Source of the DNA: Bacteroidota bacterium
Lineage (GTDB): Bacteria > Bacteroidota > Bacteroidia > Bacteroidales > VadinHA17
Assembly (NCBI GenBank): GCA_030613125.1
Contig: JAUWMO010000236.1
Coordinates: 1-5,589 of the forward strand
Reading direction: 5' to 3'
DNA: 5,589 bases
Shown here one piece after another: positions 1 through 4,869 of this stretch (its first letter is position 1; each line of letters starts with the position of its first letter). The notes beneath the pieces are model-generated. The model was given only the letters and a program-made list of their open reading frames with translations, was not told the DNA's origin and did no database searches. The translations under genes were made by a program, and so were the position numbers.

Positions 1-542
1 TGCCATTGTTTAAAGTTCCGGTGGCCTTCTTTAGTACCGCAGATGCTGGGTACATTCTCTGCCAGTTTGACCAGGGACTCAACATTGGGCATATTTCCCA
101 TGCTTTCTAAGTTATAGATTACTAAACCGATATCGCCGACTTTATCGGCAAGTCGTTTCCAAAAATCACAATATTCATCATCGCTCAGAATCGGAGCTAT
201 AGGAACCATGTTAATGAGTGCCTGGGCGCCAGCTTTCCGTAGCTTTCTGCCAAGCCTGATTTGTCCTTCAAGAGAAAGAACTGTCCCGCCTACGACTAGA
301 TTAATCTTCGTTGGGGCAAGTATTTCTCCAGCAATTTCAGTCATGCGAACTTTTTCTTTCTCTTCAAGCGAAAAATATTCACCATTCGTTCCCGCCAGAA
401 TAACCCCGTCAATCTCAAACTCTGCCATGGTGTTCATCATTTTTCTGAACAAGCTCCATGATAGGCTGCCGCTTTTGTCAAAAGGTGTAGGTAAAACAGC
501 ATAGAGTCCTTTAAACGATTTTCTTGTCAGAAAAGCTTTCAT
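1..542 (-). CDS. DapA/NanA-family class I aldolase (dihydrodipicolinate synthase-like), N-terminal part
   Basis: Reading the minus strand from an ATG at 542 gives 180 uninterrupted codons to the window edge, so the C-terminal ~120 residues of this usually ~300-residue TIM-barrel family are outside. Family marks seen: the start 'GLYAVLPTPF' (residues 12-21), 'GVILAGTNGEYFSL' (46-59, the keto-acid carboxylate loop), the conserved Tyr in 'VIYNLE' (Tyr143) and the Schiff-base Lys in 'CGTKEG' (Lys171). The family condenses or cleaves pyruvate with an aldehyde in the cytoplasm. It is probably not lysine-pathway DapA: the usual PYYNRP stretch reads 'PIAPILSDDE', and the Arg that follows YN(V/I)P in true DapA is missing ('YNLESMGNM'). 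A sialic acid, keto-sugar-acid or other aldolase/lyase role is more likely; the substrate cannot be read. The start is supported by AAGGA six bases upstream (549-553). Family is near certain, substrate unknown. Confidence 0.93.
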   Translation of the reverse strand, partial: MKAFLTRKSFKGLYAVLPTPFDKSGSLSWSLFRKMMNTMAEFEIDGVILAGTNGEYFSLEEKEKVRMTEIAGEILAPTKINLVVGGTVLSLEGQIRLGRKLRKAGAQALINMVPIAPILSDDEYCDFWKRLADKVGDIGLVIYNLESMGNMPNVESLVKLAENVPSICGTKEGHRNFKQW

Positions 543-548
543 AATATG

Positions 549-553
549 TCCTT
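549..553 (-). promoter_or_regulatory. Shine-Dalgarno sequence of the aldolase gene
   Basis: The minus strand reads AAGGA, six bases before the ATG at 542. This fixes the start of the aldolase. It lies directly beside the left arm of an inverted repeat (556-586), so that repeat forms the transcribed leader or promoter-proximal region of this gene. Confidence 0.6.
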
Positions 554-555
554 AA

Positions 556-776
556 GTGTAAAATAAAACAGGGCTTCTGCTCTAAAAGTCTACGAAAACA
601 AGATATCTTTTTTTATTGTTCAATGAAAACCCACTGTCTTAGACGGTGGTAATGTTATAAAGGCTCTGCCATTTTTTAGGTTTACCAATATAAAACTTCA
701 ATCATGCCTAAATATAGAATTATAATTATTCAAGACTTATCCAGGTTTAAAGCAGAAGCCCTAATTTATCTTGCGC
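556..776. repeat. Imperfect inverted repeat (arms 556-586 and 746-776), MITE-like
   Basis: Plus strand 556-586 and the reverse complement of 746-776 agree at 25 of 31 positions by hand alignment. The inner core AGGGCTTCTGCTCTAAA (570-586) matches at 16 of 17, and five of the six mismatches are transitions. The arms enclose about 160 bp that contain no gene and a 19-bp palindrome (631-649). Such a layout resembles a small non-autonomous transposable element, but I see no convincing target-site duplication. The right arm also reads as the tail of the recognisable part of the kinase pseudogene, so an inverted duplication of a piece of that gene is an equal possibility. Confidence 0.5.
631..649. 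repeat. 19-bp palindrome between the inverted-repeat arms
   Basis: CCACTGTCTTAGACGGTGG is self-complementary apart from one T/G wobble pair and a short centre. It has no T-run directly after it on either strand, so it is a poor Rho-independent terminator. It could be a protein-binding site or a hairpin left by a mobile element such as an IS200-type subterminal hairpin; that last idea is only a resemblance. Confidence 0.55.
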
Positions 777-918
777 CATTCTCTTTGTCTCTTCCGTTAC
801 AATCTATGGATTTGCCATCCAACACCAATTGCCGTCAAACCAGACACTTCTGTCAAGTAGCCGTAGTTGTTTTTCCGACGCCGGGAGTGCCATTGACTAT
901 GACAAGTTTTTTTTTCAT
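747..918 (-). pseudogene. Decayed P-loop ATPase/nucleotide-kinase-like gene
   Basis: From an ATG at 918 the minus strand reads MKKKLVIVNGTPGVGKTTTAT and then a TGA (853-855). The P-loop 'GTPGVGKTT' is a textbook Walker A at the very N-terminus. After a shift of frame the same strand continues 'VWFDGNWCWMANP', a TAG (804-806), then 'IVTEETKRMAQDKLGLLL' and a TAA (747-749). From memory, intact small AAA/nucleotide-kinase proteins have the order VNGT.GVGKT - FLDGDWCW - P.VVT.ETK.M, so pieces of one such gene are present in order with two internal stops, a frameshift and a probable short deletion between Walker A and the DGNWCW motif. An intact protein would be about 170-200 residues; the C-terminal part is missing or unrecognisable. 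It is almost certainly non-functional. Open frames on the plus strand here are antisense shadows of it. Confidence 0.75.
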
Positions 919-1122
919 GGAGTCATTTTATCAAGCATATATTCTACTGCCAGTATCTGTATAATATATCTGATTTGGCATATTATATGGAAAATAATAA
1001 CCGGTTTAAGTATATATAAACTTACAATTTTTTTCAATAGCACCCGATAGCTCTTTTTTCCTTTAATAAACGAATAATCCACATTGGTTTTATAAATTCT
1101 GGATCTAAACAGGTTCTTCTTT
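919..1122. other. AT-rich intergenic DNA, nothing recognised
   Basis: This is the stretch upstream of both the kinase remnant and the lipoprotein gene. It is very AT-rich with short self-complementary words, for example ATAATAT (961-967) against ATATTAT (980-986), which are expected often in such sequence. The open frames crossing it have no recognisable protein signature. Confidence 0.6.
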
Positions 1123-1145
1123 ATAAAATTCTTTATGAATTTTAT
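1123..1145. repeat. Perfect 9-bp inverted repeat upstream of the lipoprotein gene
   Basis: ATAAAATTC (1123-1131) and GAATTTTAT (1137-1145) are exact reverse complements around TTTAT. It lies two bases from a second palindrome at 1148-1166. Being AT-only at most positions, it forms a weak hairpin, and a regulator-binding site is as likely as an RNA structure. Confidence 0.5.
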
Positions 1146-1147
1146 TT

Positions 1148-1166
1148 ACTGCCATAATATGGCAGT
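1148..1166. promoter_or_regulatory. Palindromic operator-like site
   Basis: ACTGCCATAATATGGCAGT is a palindrome with arms of 9 bp around one central base. It ends nine bases before the TAGATTTG element at 1176-1183, so it covers the place where a -33 element would sit. That position is typical of a repressor or activator site. No T-run follows, which argues against a terminator. The binding factor is unknown. Confidence 0.5.
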
Positions 1167-1175
1167 GCAACAGAT

Positions 1176-1183
1176 TAGATTTG
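1176..1183 (+). promoter_or_regulatory. Bacteroidota-type -7 promoter element (TAnnTTTG)
   Basis: TAGATTTG matches the TAnnTTTG -7 consensus of the Bacteroidota primary sigma factor exactly. It is 25 bases before the lipoprotein ATG, giving a leader of roughly 20 bases. I see no clear TTG at the -33 position; the palindrome 1148-1166 occupies that area. Confidence 0.5.
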
Positions 1184-1208
1184 TTATTATACAATAAAAC
1201 ACATTATT

Positions 1209-2465
1209 ATGAAAAAATCAGGATTTATTTTTTTAGTTTTTTTAATCTGGACATTTTACGCCTGTAATAAGAATGAATCTTCACTAAATGGAACAGGTAA
1301 ATTAAAACTAACTATCATTCAGTCAGTTGAAGTTTATGAAGATGGAACAAGACTTAAATCCCTGCAAGCAACTGAAGATTTTAAAGTCATTATATATCGA
1401 TCATCAGGGGATGAAGTTCTGGTTTATGAAAAAGCCTCTGATATGCCGGATGAAATAGAACTGGAATCCGGTGAATATTATGTGGTGGCGCATTCAGATA
1501 ATCTGGTACCGGCGGCTTTTGACAATCCATATTATTATGGCAGATCAGAAGTTTTTACTATTGATCCTGAGGGTCAGGAATCAATTACAGTAAACTGTGA
1601 ATTAGCCAATTGTATGGTTACAGTGGTTTATTCGCAAAATGTTTTGGACAACTTTTCCGAATGTGTCACCCTGGTGAGTACATCGGAAGGTTCACTTGCT
1701 TTTACAAAAAATGAAACCCGTGCCGGTTACTTTGATCTGAAACCAATTTCAATTGATGTTACACTAACTTATTTAACGGCTGGAGGTACAGCAACTAAAA
1801 ATTTAACAGGTAATATTTCTGACCCGCAGCCGAAAAAGCATTATGAGATTCATATTGATGCTACTTTGAATTACGGAAAGGCCTCAATTTTGTTGAACAT
1901 GGACGAAAATGTGACTACAGAAACCATATGGATTACTGAAACCCAAACAGGAGAAGTTAAGCCTGGCGATATCCTGATCACTGAGATCATGTATGATCCT
2001 GATGCTCTGTCAGATACCGAAGGGGAATGGTTTGAAATATATAATACCACCGATCATGATATAAACATTCAAAACCTGGTAATTAAGTGTAATGATAATT
2101 ACTCCCATATAATTACTGAATCAATAAACCTGGCTCCGGATACATATTTTGTTCTGGCACGAAGTGAAGCGGCAACAACAGTTTTAAAATATGTATATGG
2201 CAGTTCCATTGTACTTACCAATTCCAGTGCAAACCTGATTCTGGCTAATTATGGAACAGATGGTTCCAATGGTTCGGAGATCGCAGGTGTACCCTATGAT
2301 GAGGGAAACGGTTTCCCTGCCGGCACCGGAGCATCCATTCAGTTAAATCCCTTATATTACAATGTTTCTGATGCAAAAGCAGGTTCATCATGGTGCTTAA
2401 GTACAGCAAGTTTTGATACAGGTGATCTGGGAACACCAGGAGCTGCAAATACAGATTGTAACTAA
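1209..2465 (+). CDS. Secreted lipoprotein: DUF4493-like N-terminal half plus lamin-tail domain (LTD)
   Basis: The 418-residue protein begins MKKSGFIFLVFLIWTFYAC: a basic start, a hydrophobic core and a lipobox-like YAC with the lipidated Cys at 19, so it should be anchored to the cell envelope. Residues about 28-215 are a beta-rich region ('GTGKLKLTI', 'ELESGEYYVVAHS', then 'YYGRSEVFTI') that looks like DUF4493, a Bacteroidota lipoprotein family of unknown function. Residues about 250-415 form a lamin-tail domain: 'PGDILITEIMYDP', 'EGEWFEIYNTTD', a middle 'LAPDTYFVLARS' and the end 'DLGTPGAAN', which is the usual LTD closing motif. LTDs occur in secreted proteins, often together with nucleases or adhesion modules; none is present here. 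The ATG is preceded by A-rich DNA with no Shine-Dalgarno, normal for Bacteroidota. It is a single-gene unit with its own promoter. The role is unknown; surface binding is the best guess. Confidence 0.92.
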   Translation: MKKSGFIFLVFLIWTFYACNKNESSLNGTGKLKLTIIQSVEVYEDGTRLKSLQATEDFKVIIYRSSGDEVLVYEKASDMPDEIELESGEYYVVAHSDNLVPAAFDNPYYYGRSEVFTIDPEGQESITVNCELANCMVTVVYSQNVLDNFSECVTLVSTSEGSLAFTKNETRAGYFDLKPISIDVTLTYLTAGGTATKNLTGNISDPQPKKHYEIHIDATLNYGKASILLNMDENVTTETIWITETQTGEVKPGDILITEIMYDPDALSDTEGEWFEIYNTTDHDINIQNLVIKCNDNYSHIITESINLAPDTYFVLARSEAATTVLKYVYGSSIVLTNSSANLILANYGTDGSNGSEIAGVPYDEGNGFPAGTGASIQLNPLYYNVSDAKAGSSWCLSTASFDTGDLGTPGAANTDCN

Positions 2466-2582
2466 AATCTATAAATAAAATAAAAGGTAATTCATTGCAC
2501 TGCCCAATACAACTGCCTTATAGGGGACCATGTCGCTAATGCGATCCGTATAGCACGTCGGTACGCAGACCAGCTTTTATTC
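2466..2582. other. Spacer between convergent genes with a GC-richer patch
   Basis: The lipoprotein and radical SAM genes converge here. The first 40 bases are A/T-rich, then about 2523-2573 turns clearly GC-richer, with short hairpin potential (TCGC at 2533-2536 against GCGA at 2541-2544). No stem followed by a T-run on either strand makes a convincing terminator. A short plus-strand frame from 2484 reads through the patch but has no start codon and no family I recognise. Confidence 0.5.
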
Positions 2583-3620
2583 CTAAAAATGATACCCTTG
2601 AATATCTATATTTGTAAGCCCTGCTTCTTTTGCCCAGTTAATTGCTTCCGTATATTCTTTGCGAGTTATTCTTTGTGATATTTCCGGATATTCAAATGCT
2701 TTGTACATAGGTCTGTATTGGGACATCAGATTAAAGTAGGTATCTTTTGGGAGGTTCTTTGCAACCCATTCTATCACTTCTTTTGTCCCGCTAACATTAT
2801 TCGGCATAACTAAATGACGGATCATTAATCCCCGATACATAAGACCATTATTTGCAGGTTTTGCTGTTCCTGCCTGACGATACATTTCAAGAATAGAATT
2901 TTGTGTAACTTCCGGATATGTATATGCACCAGATGAATATTTTGCAGCATTTTCACCGTTTGAATACTTGAAGTCAGGCAAGTATATATCAATTATACCA
3001 TCAAGAATTTTTAATATTTCTACACGTTCCCATCCACACGTATTATATACTAAAGGAAGTCTCAATCCTTTCGAAGCTGCTAAATCTACTGCAAGTACTA
3101 TATGTGGCGAGTAATGAGTTGGTGTAACAAAATTGATATTATTACATCCCATTTTTTGCAGATTAAGCATCATATTCGCAAAATCTTCTATACTTCTTGC
3201 AACACCTTCTCCTCCCTGACTTATCTCCCAGTTTATACAAAAAACGCATCTTAAGCTACAATTTGTTAGAAATATGGTTCCTGATCCACCATTTCCAACA
3301 AGCGATTTTTCCTCTCCAAAATGGGGATGATATGATGAAATTTCTAACTGCGAATTAGCCTGACAAAACCCTTTTTCCCCTTTGAGTTTATTTACTCTAC
3401 ACATCCTTGGACACAGTTCACAACTTTCCATTATTTCCCACAATTTTTCTCCACGTTTTTTTAATTCTCCGCTTCTATGCAGTTTTAAATAACCAGGCTC
3501 GAAATTTTGATCTGATTTTTCTTTGCATCCAACACTATAGGAATTAAAAAAAGATATAAAACATCCGATTACAGTGTACAAACCGGATTTAATAAAATTT
3601 CTTCTTGATTTTAAGTGCAT
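2583..3620 (-). CDS. PflX-like radical SAM protein (COG1313 type) with Tat/lipoprotein-like N-terminus
   Basis: The 345-residue protein has the radical SAM signature 'CSLRCVFC' (Cys121, Cys125, Cys128) that binds a 4Fe-4S cluster and SAM, preceded by 'GGSGTIFLTN'. N-terminal to it is a second Cys set, 'CELCPRMCRVNKLKGEKGFC' (Cys67, 70, 74, 86), typical of the PflX/COG1313 group of pyruvate-formate-lyase-activating-enzyme homologues, whose substrates are mostly unknown. 'NFVTPTHYSPHI' and 'LPLVYNTCGWE' are further group marks. The first ~35 residues are extra: 'SRRNFIK' (5-11) fits the twin-arginine motif, then a hydrophobic stretch, then Cys32 followed by charged residues, as in a lipoprotein. 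A radical SAM enzyme outside the cytoplasm would be unusual, so the segment may be only a membrane anchor. The start has a very strong Shine-Dalgarno (3631-3637). It follows the Fe-S genes on the same strand after a 130-base spacer. Confidence 0.93.
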   Translation of the reverse strand: MHLKSRRNFIKSGLYTVIGCFISFFNSYSVGCKEKSDQNFEPGYLKLHRSGELKKRGEKLWEIMESCELCPRMCRVNKLKGEKGFCQANSQLEISSYHPHFGEEKSLVGNGGSGTIFLTNCSLRCVFCINWEISQGGEGVARSIEDFANMMLNLQKMGCNNINFVTPTHYSPHIVLAVDLAASKGLRLPLVYNTCGWERVEILKILDGIIDIYLPDFKYSNGENAAKYSSGAYTYPEVTQNSILEMYRQAGTAKPANNGLMYRGLMIRHLVMPNNVSGTKEVIEWVAKNLPKDTYFNLMSQYRPMYKAFEYPEISQRITRKEYTEAINWAKEAGLTNIDIQGYHF

Positions 3621-3630
3621 TTGGTATCAC

Positions 3631-3637
3631 CCTCCTT
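3631..3637 (-). promoter_or_regulatory. Strong Shine-Dalgarno of the radical SAM gene
   Basis: The minus strand reads AAGGAGG, continuing GTGAT, ten bases before the ATG at 3620. It is a near-perfect anti-16S match and supports the start that includes the twin-arginine segment. It stands out because the other genes here have weak or no such site. Confidence 0.75.
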
Positions 3638-3663
3638 ATTAGTAAAGTTTTTATTTCACAGCC

Positions 3664-3694
3664 CGATAGAGTGGCGTGAAACGCAGCTCTATCG
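3664..3694. repeat. Strong hairpin with 8-bp outer and 4-bp inner stem
   Basis: CGATAGAG (3664-3671) pairs exactly with CTCTATCG (3687-3694). Inside, after a two-base mismatch/wobble step, GCGT pairs with ACGC around GAA, so the whole unit folds as one long stem. It lies between the small membrane protein gene and the radical SAM gene, about 45 bases upstream of the latter. On the minus strand it is followed by GGGCTGTGAAAT, not a T-run, so an ordinary intrinsic terminator is unlikely; an extragenic palindromic repeat or mRNA processing/stability element fits better. Confidence 0.65.
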
Positions 3695-3703
3695 ATCAAG
3701 CTC

Positions 3704-3741
3704 ACCTGCCGTTATGAAGCCCAGCGGAATAGCGGGCAGGT
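3704..3741. repeat. Second GC-rich hairpin next to the first
   Basis: ACCTGCC (3704-3710) pairs exactly with GGCAGGT (3735-3741), and GTTAT/ATAGC continue the stem with a wobble and a bulge. It is only nine bases from the hairpin at 3664-3694 and ten bases past the stop of the small membrane protein gene. On the minus strand the preceding GCAGG (before CGCTACC) can pair with CCTGC in an alternative fold. Two adjacent GC-rich hairpins in AT-rich DNA look like a paired REP/BIME-style element. Without genome copies this cannot be confirmed. Confidence 0.6.
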
Positions 3742-3750
3742 AGCGCCCTG

Positions 3751-3924
3751 CTAGGTAATTTGTTTGCTTTTTGCTGCACTCCCAGGACATGTTTCTCTCA
3801 TAGTACAAAAGCTGCAACCTTTCTTTCTCACAGGGAATGATGCTGCATTTAAAATTACAAAAAACACCAGAATAAACAAATAAATCCAAGCAGGATTTTT
3901 AGAATGCCAACCAGTTAGGTTTAT
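3751..3924 (-). CDS. Probable 57-residue single-pass membrane protein with Cys cluster
   Basis: Directly after the stop of the Fe-S gene (TAA at 3931-3933), the same frame stays open for 59 codons to a TAG at 3751-3753. It reads NLTGWHSKNPAWIYLF, a hydrophobic segment to about 'VILNAASFP' (residues ~13-31), then a basic 'VRKKG' and 'CSFCTMRETCPGS' (Cys37, Cys40, Cys46). By charge the Cys-containing tail should face the cytoplasm. This is protein-like, not random. The problem is the start: no ATG, GTG or TTG lies before the membrane segment. I place the start at ATA (3922-3924), where a single change from ATG would give 'MNLTGWHSKNP'; the only standard candidate, TTG at 3877-3879, would cut the membrane helix. 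It is either a gene with a rare start, one just inactivated, or a readthrough extension of the Fe-S protein. The three cysteines could bind metal or form disulfides. I do not recognise a family. Confidence 0.5.
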   Translation of the reverse strand: MNLTGWHSKNPAWIYLFILVFFVILNAASFPVRKKGCSFCTMRETCPGSAAKSKQIT

Positions 3925-3930
3925 ATTAAC

Positions 3931-4869
3931 TTAATTGTTTTCTAAACTGTCTATCAGTTTACGAATATCTAAAGGTTCACTTTTACTTGGGTCACGAACT
4001 AATAAATGTGCTTTATGATCACACTTTGAGACACAAACGCCACATCCCATGCAAAGTTCTTCGTTTACGTGAACCTTATCATCAATCATTTCAAGCGCTC
4101 CAAATTGACAAAATTCAATACATGAACCACAATATACACACAACTTATAATCAACCTGACTGACGTAACCAGAAGAAGCGAGCATCGGCGTACCATTACG
4201 CCAAGCTTGCATTGCCCCACAACAACAAGAACAGCAGTTGCATATAGCATAAAACCGACCTAACATTGCATATTTAAAAAAAGCATGGTGAACATGGCCC
4301 CTTTCATGCTCTGCACGCAAGATTTCTAAAGCAATTTCCTGTGTTATCCAACGTGAACGACGAGGATGATGTTCGATAACAAAACTGGCAAATGGCTCGC
4401 CGACAATGAGACAAACATCCATCGGCTGACAAGGATTTGAACGTGAGGAACGACAAGGACATTCAAGAGTAATAATATGGTCGGGATTGTATAAAATAAT
4501 GTCACGAGCATGAGTATATGGGATCACTTGTTCTAAATTTTTTAAACTGATTTCCTTATTTATCGTTACCAAACGATTTGCTTCCTCAAGTGGTACTACT
4601 TTACCATGGTAGGTTTCAGCAAATGTGACATGCCTGGAAACTGGACCATCACTTTCCTGCTTATGGAAAATCTTTGATATAATATTCCATAGTGGCCGAA
4701 TGAAACGAGTCAACGGATGTTCTCCTGTCCCGATACTAATATAGAGGTAGAGCCATCGCCCATAGACATATCCATGAATACAATCGAATAGAGAAAAGTC
4801 AGCTATTTTGCTTGCTTCCCGAAAAAAAGCACGGGTGGAGGGTTTAAATAAAGTAGATATTAATTTCAT
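3931..4869 (-). CDS. Cys-rich 4Fe-4S dicluster protein
   Basis: The 312-residue protein ends in two ferredoxin-type 4Fe-4S motifs: Cys244-x2-Cys247-x2-Cys250-x3-Cys254 and Cys273-x2-Cys276-x2-Cys279-x3-Cys283. Before these come 'ECPCR' (Cys137, 139) with Cys147 and Cys153, and a striking 'ICNCCSCCCGAM' (210-220; six Cys in eight residues). In all there are 19 cysteines. The middle also carries conserved-looking His ('EHHPRRSR', 'EHERGHVHHAFF'). Its N-terminal 'FDCIHGYVYGRWLYLYI' (28-44) is aromatic but not a clear membrane helix. I know this architecture from conserved ferredoxin-like proteins of strict anaerobes; the function is uncharacterised, presumably electron transfer or Fe-S-dependent catalysis in the cytoplasm. 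The length looks complete. The ATG at 4869 overlaps the end of the upstream hydrolase frame by 26 bases, with only weak Shine-Dalgarno-like AAGA before it. Confidence 0.9.
   Translation of the reverse strand: MKLISTLFKPSTRAFFREASKIADFSLFDCIHGYVYGRWLYLYISIGTGEHPLTRFIRPLWNIISKIFHKQESDGPVSRHVTFAETYHGKVVPLEEANRLVTINKEISLKNLEQVIPYTHARDIILYNPDHIITLECPCRSSRSNPCQPMDVCLIVGEPFASFVIEHHPRRSRWITQEIALEILRAEHERGHVHHAFFKYAMLGRFYAICNCCSCCCGAMQAWRNGTPMLASSGYVSQVDYKLCVYCGSCIEFCQFGALEMIDDKVHVNEELCMGCGVCVSKCDHKAHLLVRDPSKSEPLDIRKLIDSLENN

Noticed and set aside
208..504. 98-codon plus-strand open frame
   Set aside because: It is antisense to the aldolase, whose frame carries clear family motifs; the plus-strand product has none.
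704..1050. Two overlapping plus-strand open frames of 86 and 73 codons
   Set aside because: They run antisense to the kinase fossil (VVVFPTPGVPLT is the mirror of its P-loop coding sequence) and into AT-rich spacer; no protein signature.
2245..2448. 67-codon minus-strand open frame
   Set aside because: It is a shadow of the lamin-tail domain coding sequence on the plus strand.
2532..2580. Possible intrinsic terminator between the convergent genes
   Set aside because: The stem is only 4 bp and no adequate T-run follows directly on either strand.
3664..3741. Integron attC site or group II intron domain V as the origin of the hairpins
   Set aside because: The attC core sites (GTTRRRY/RYYYAAC) and the AGC catalytic triad with a GAAA-capped domain V are not present in the right arrangement.
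3689..3889. 66-codon minus-strand open frame starting at TTG
   Set aside because: It runs through both hairpins and is out of frame with the membrane segment plus Cys motif that reads well in the neighbouring frame (3924-3751).
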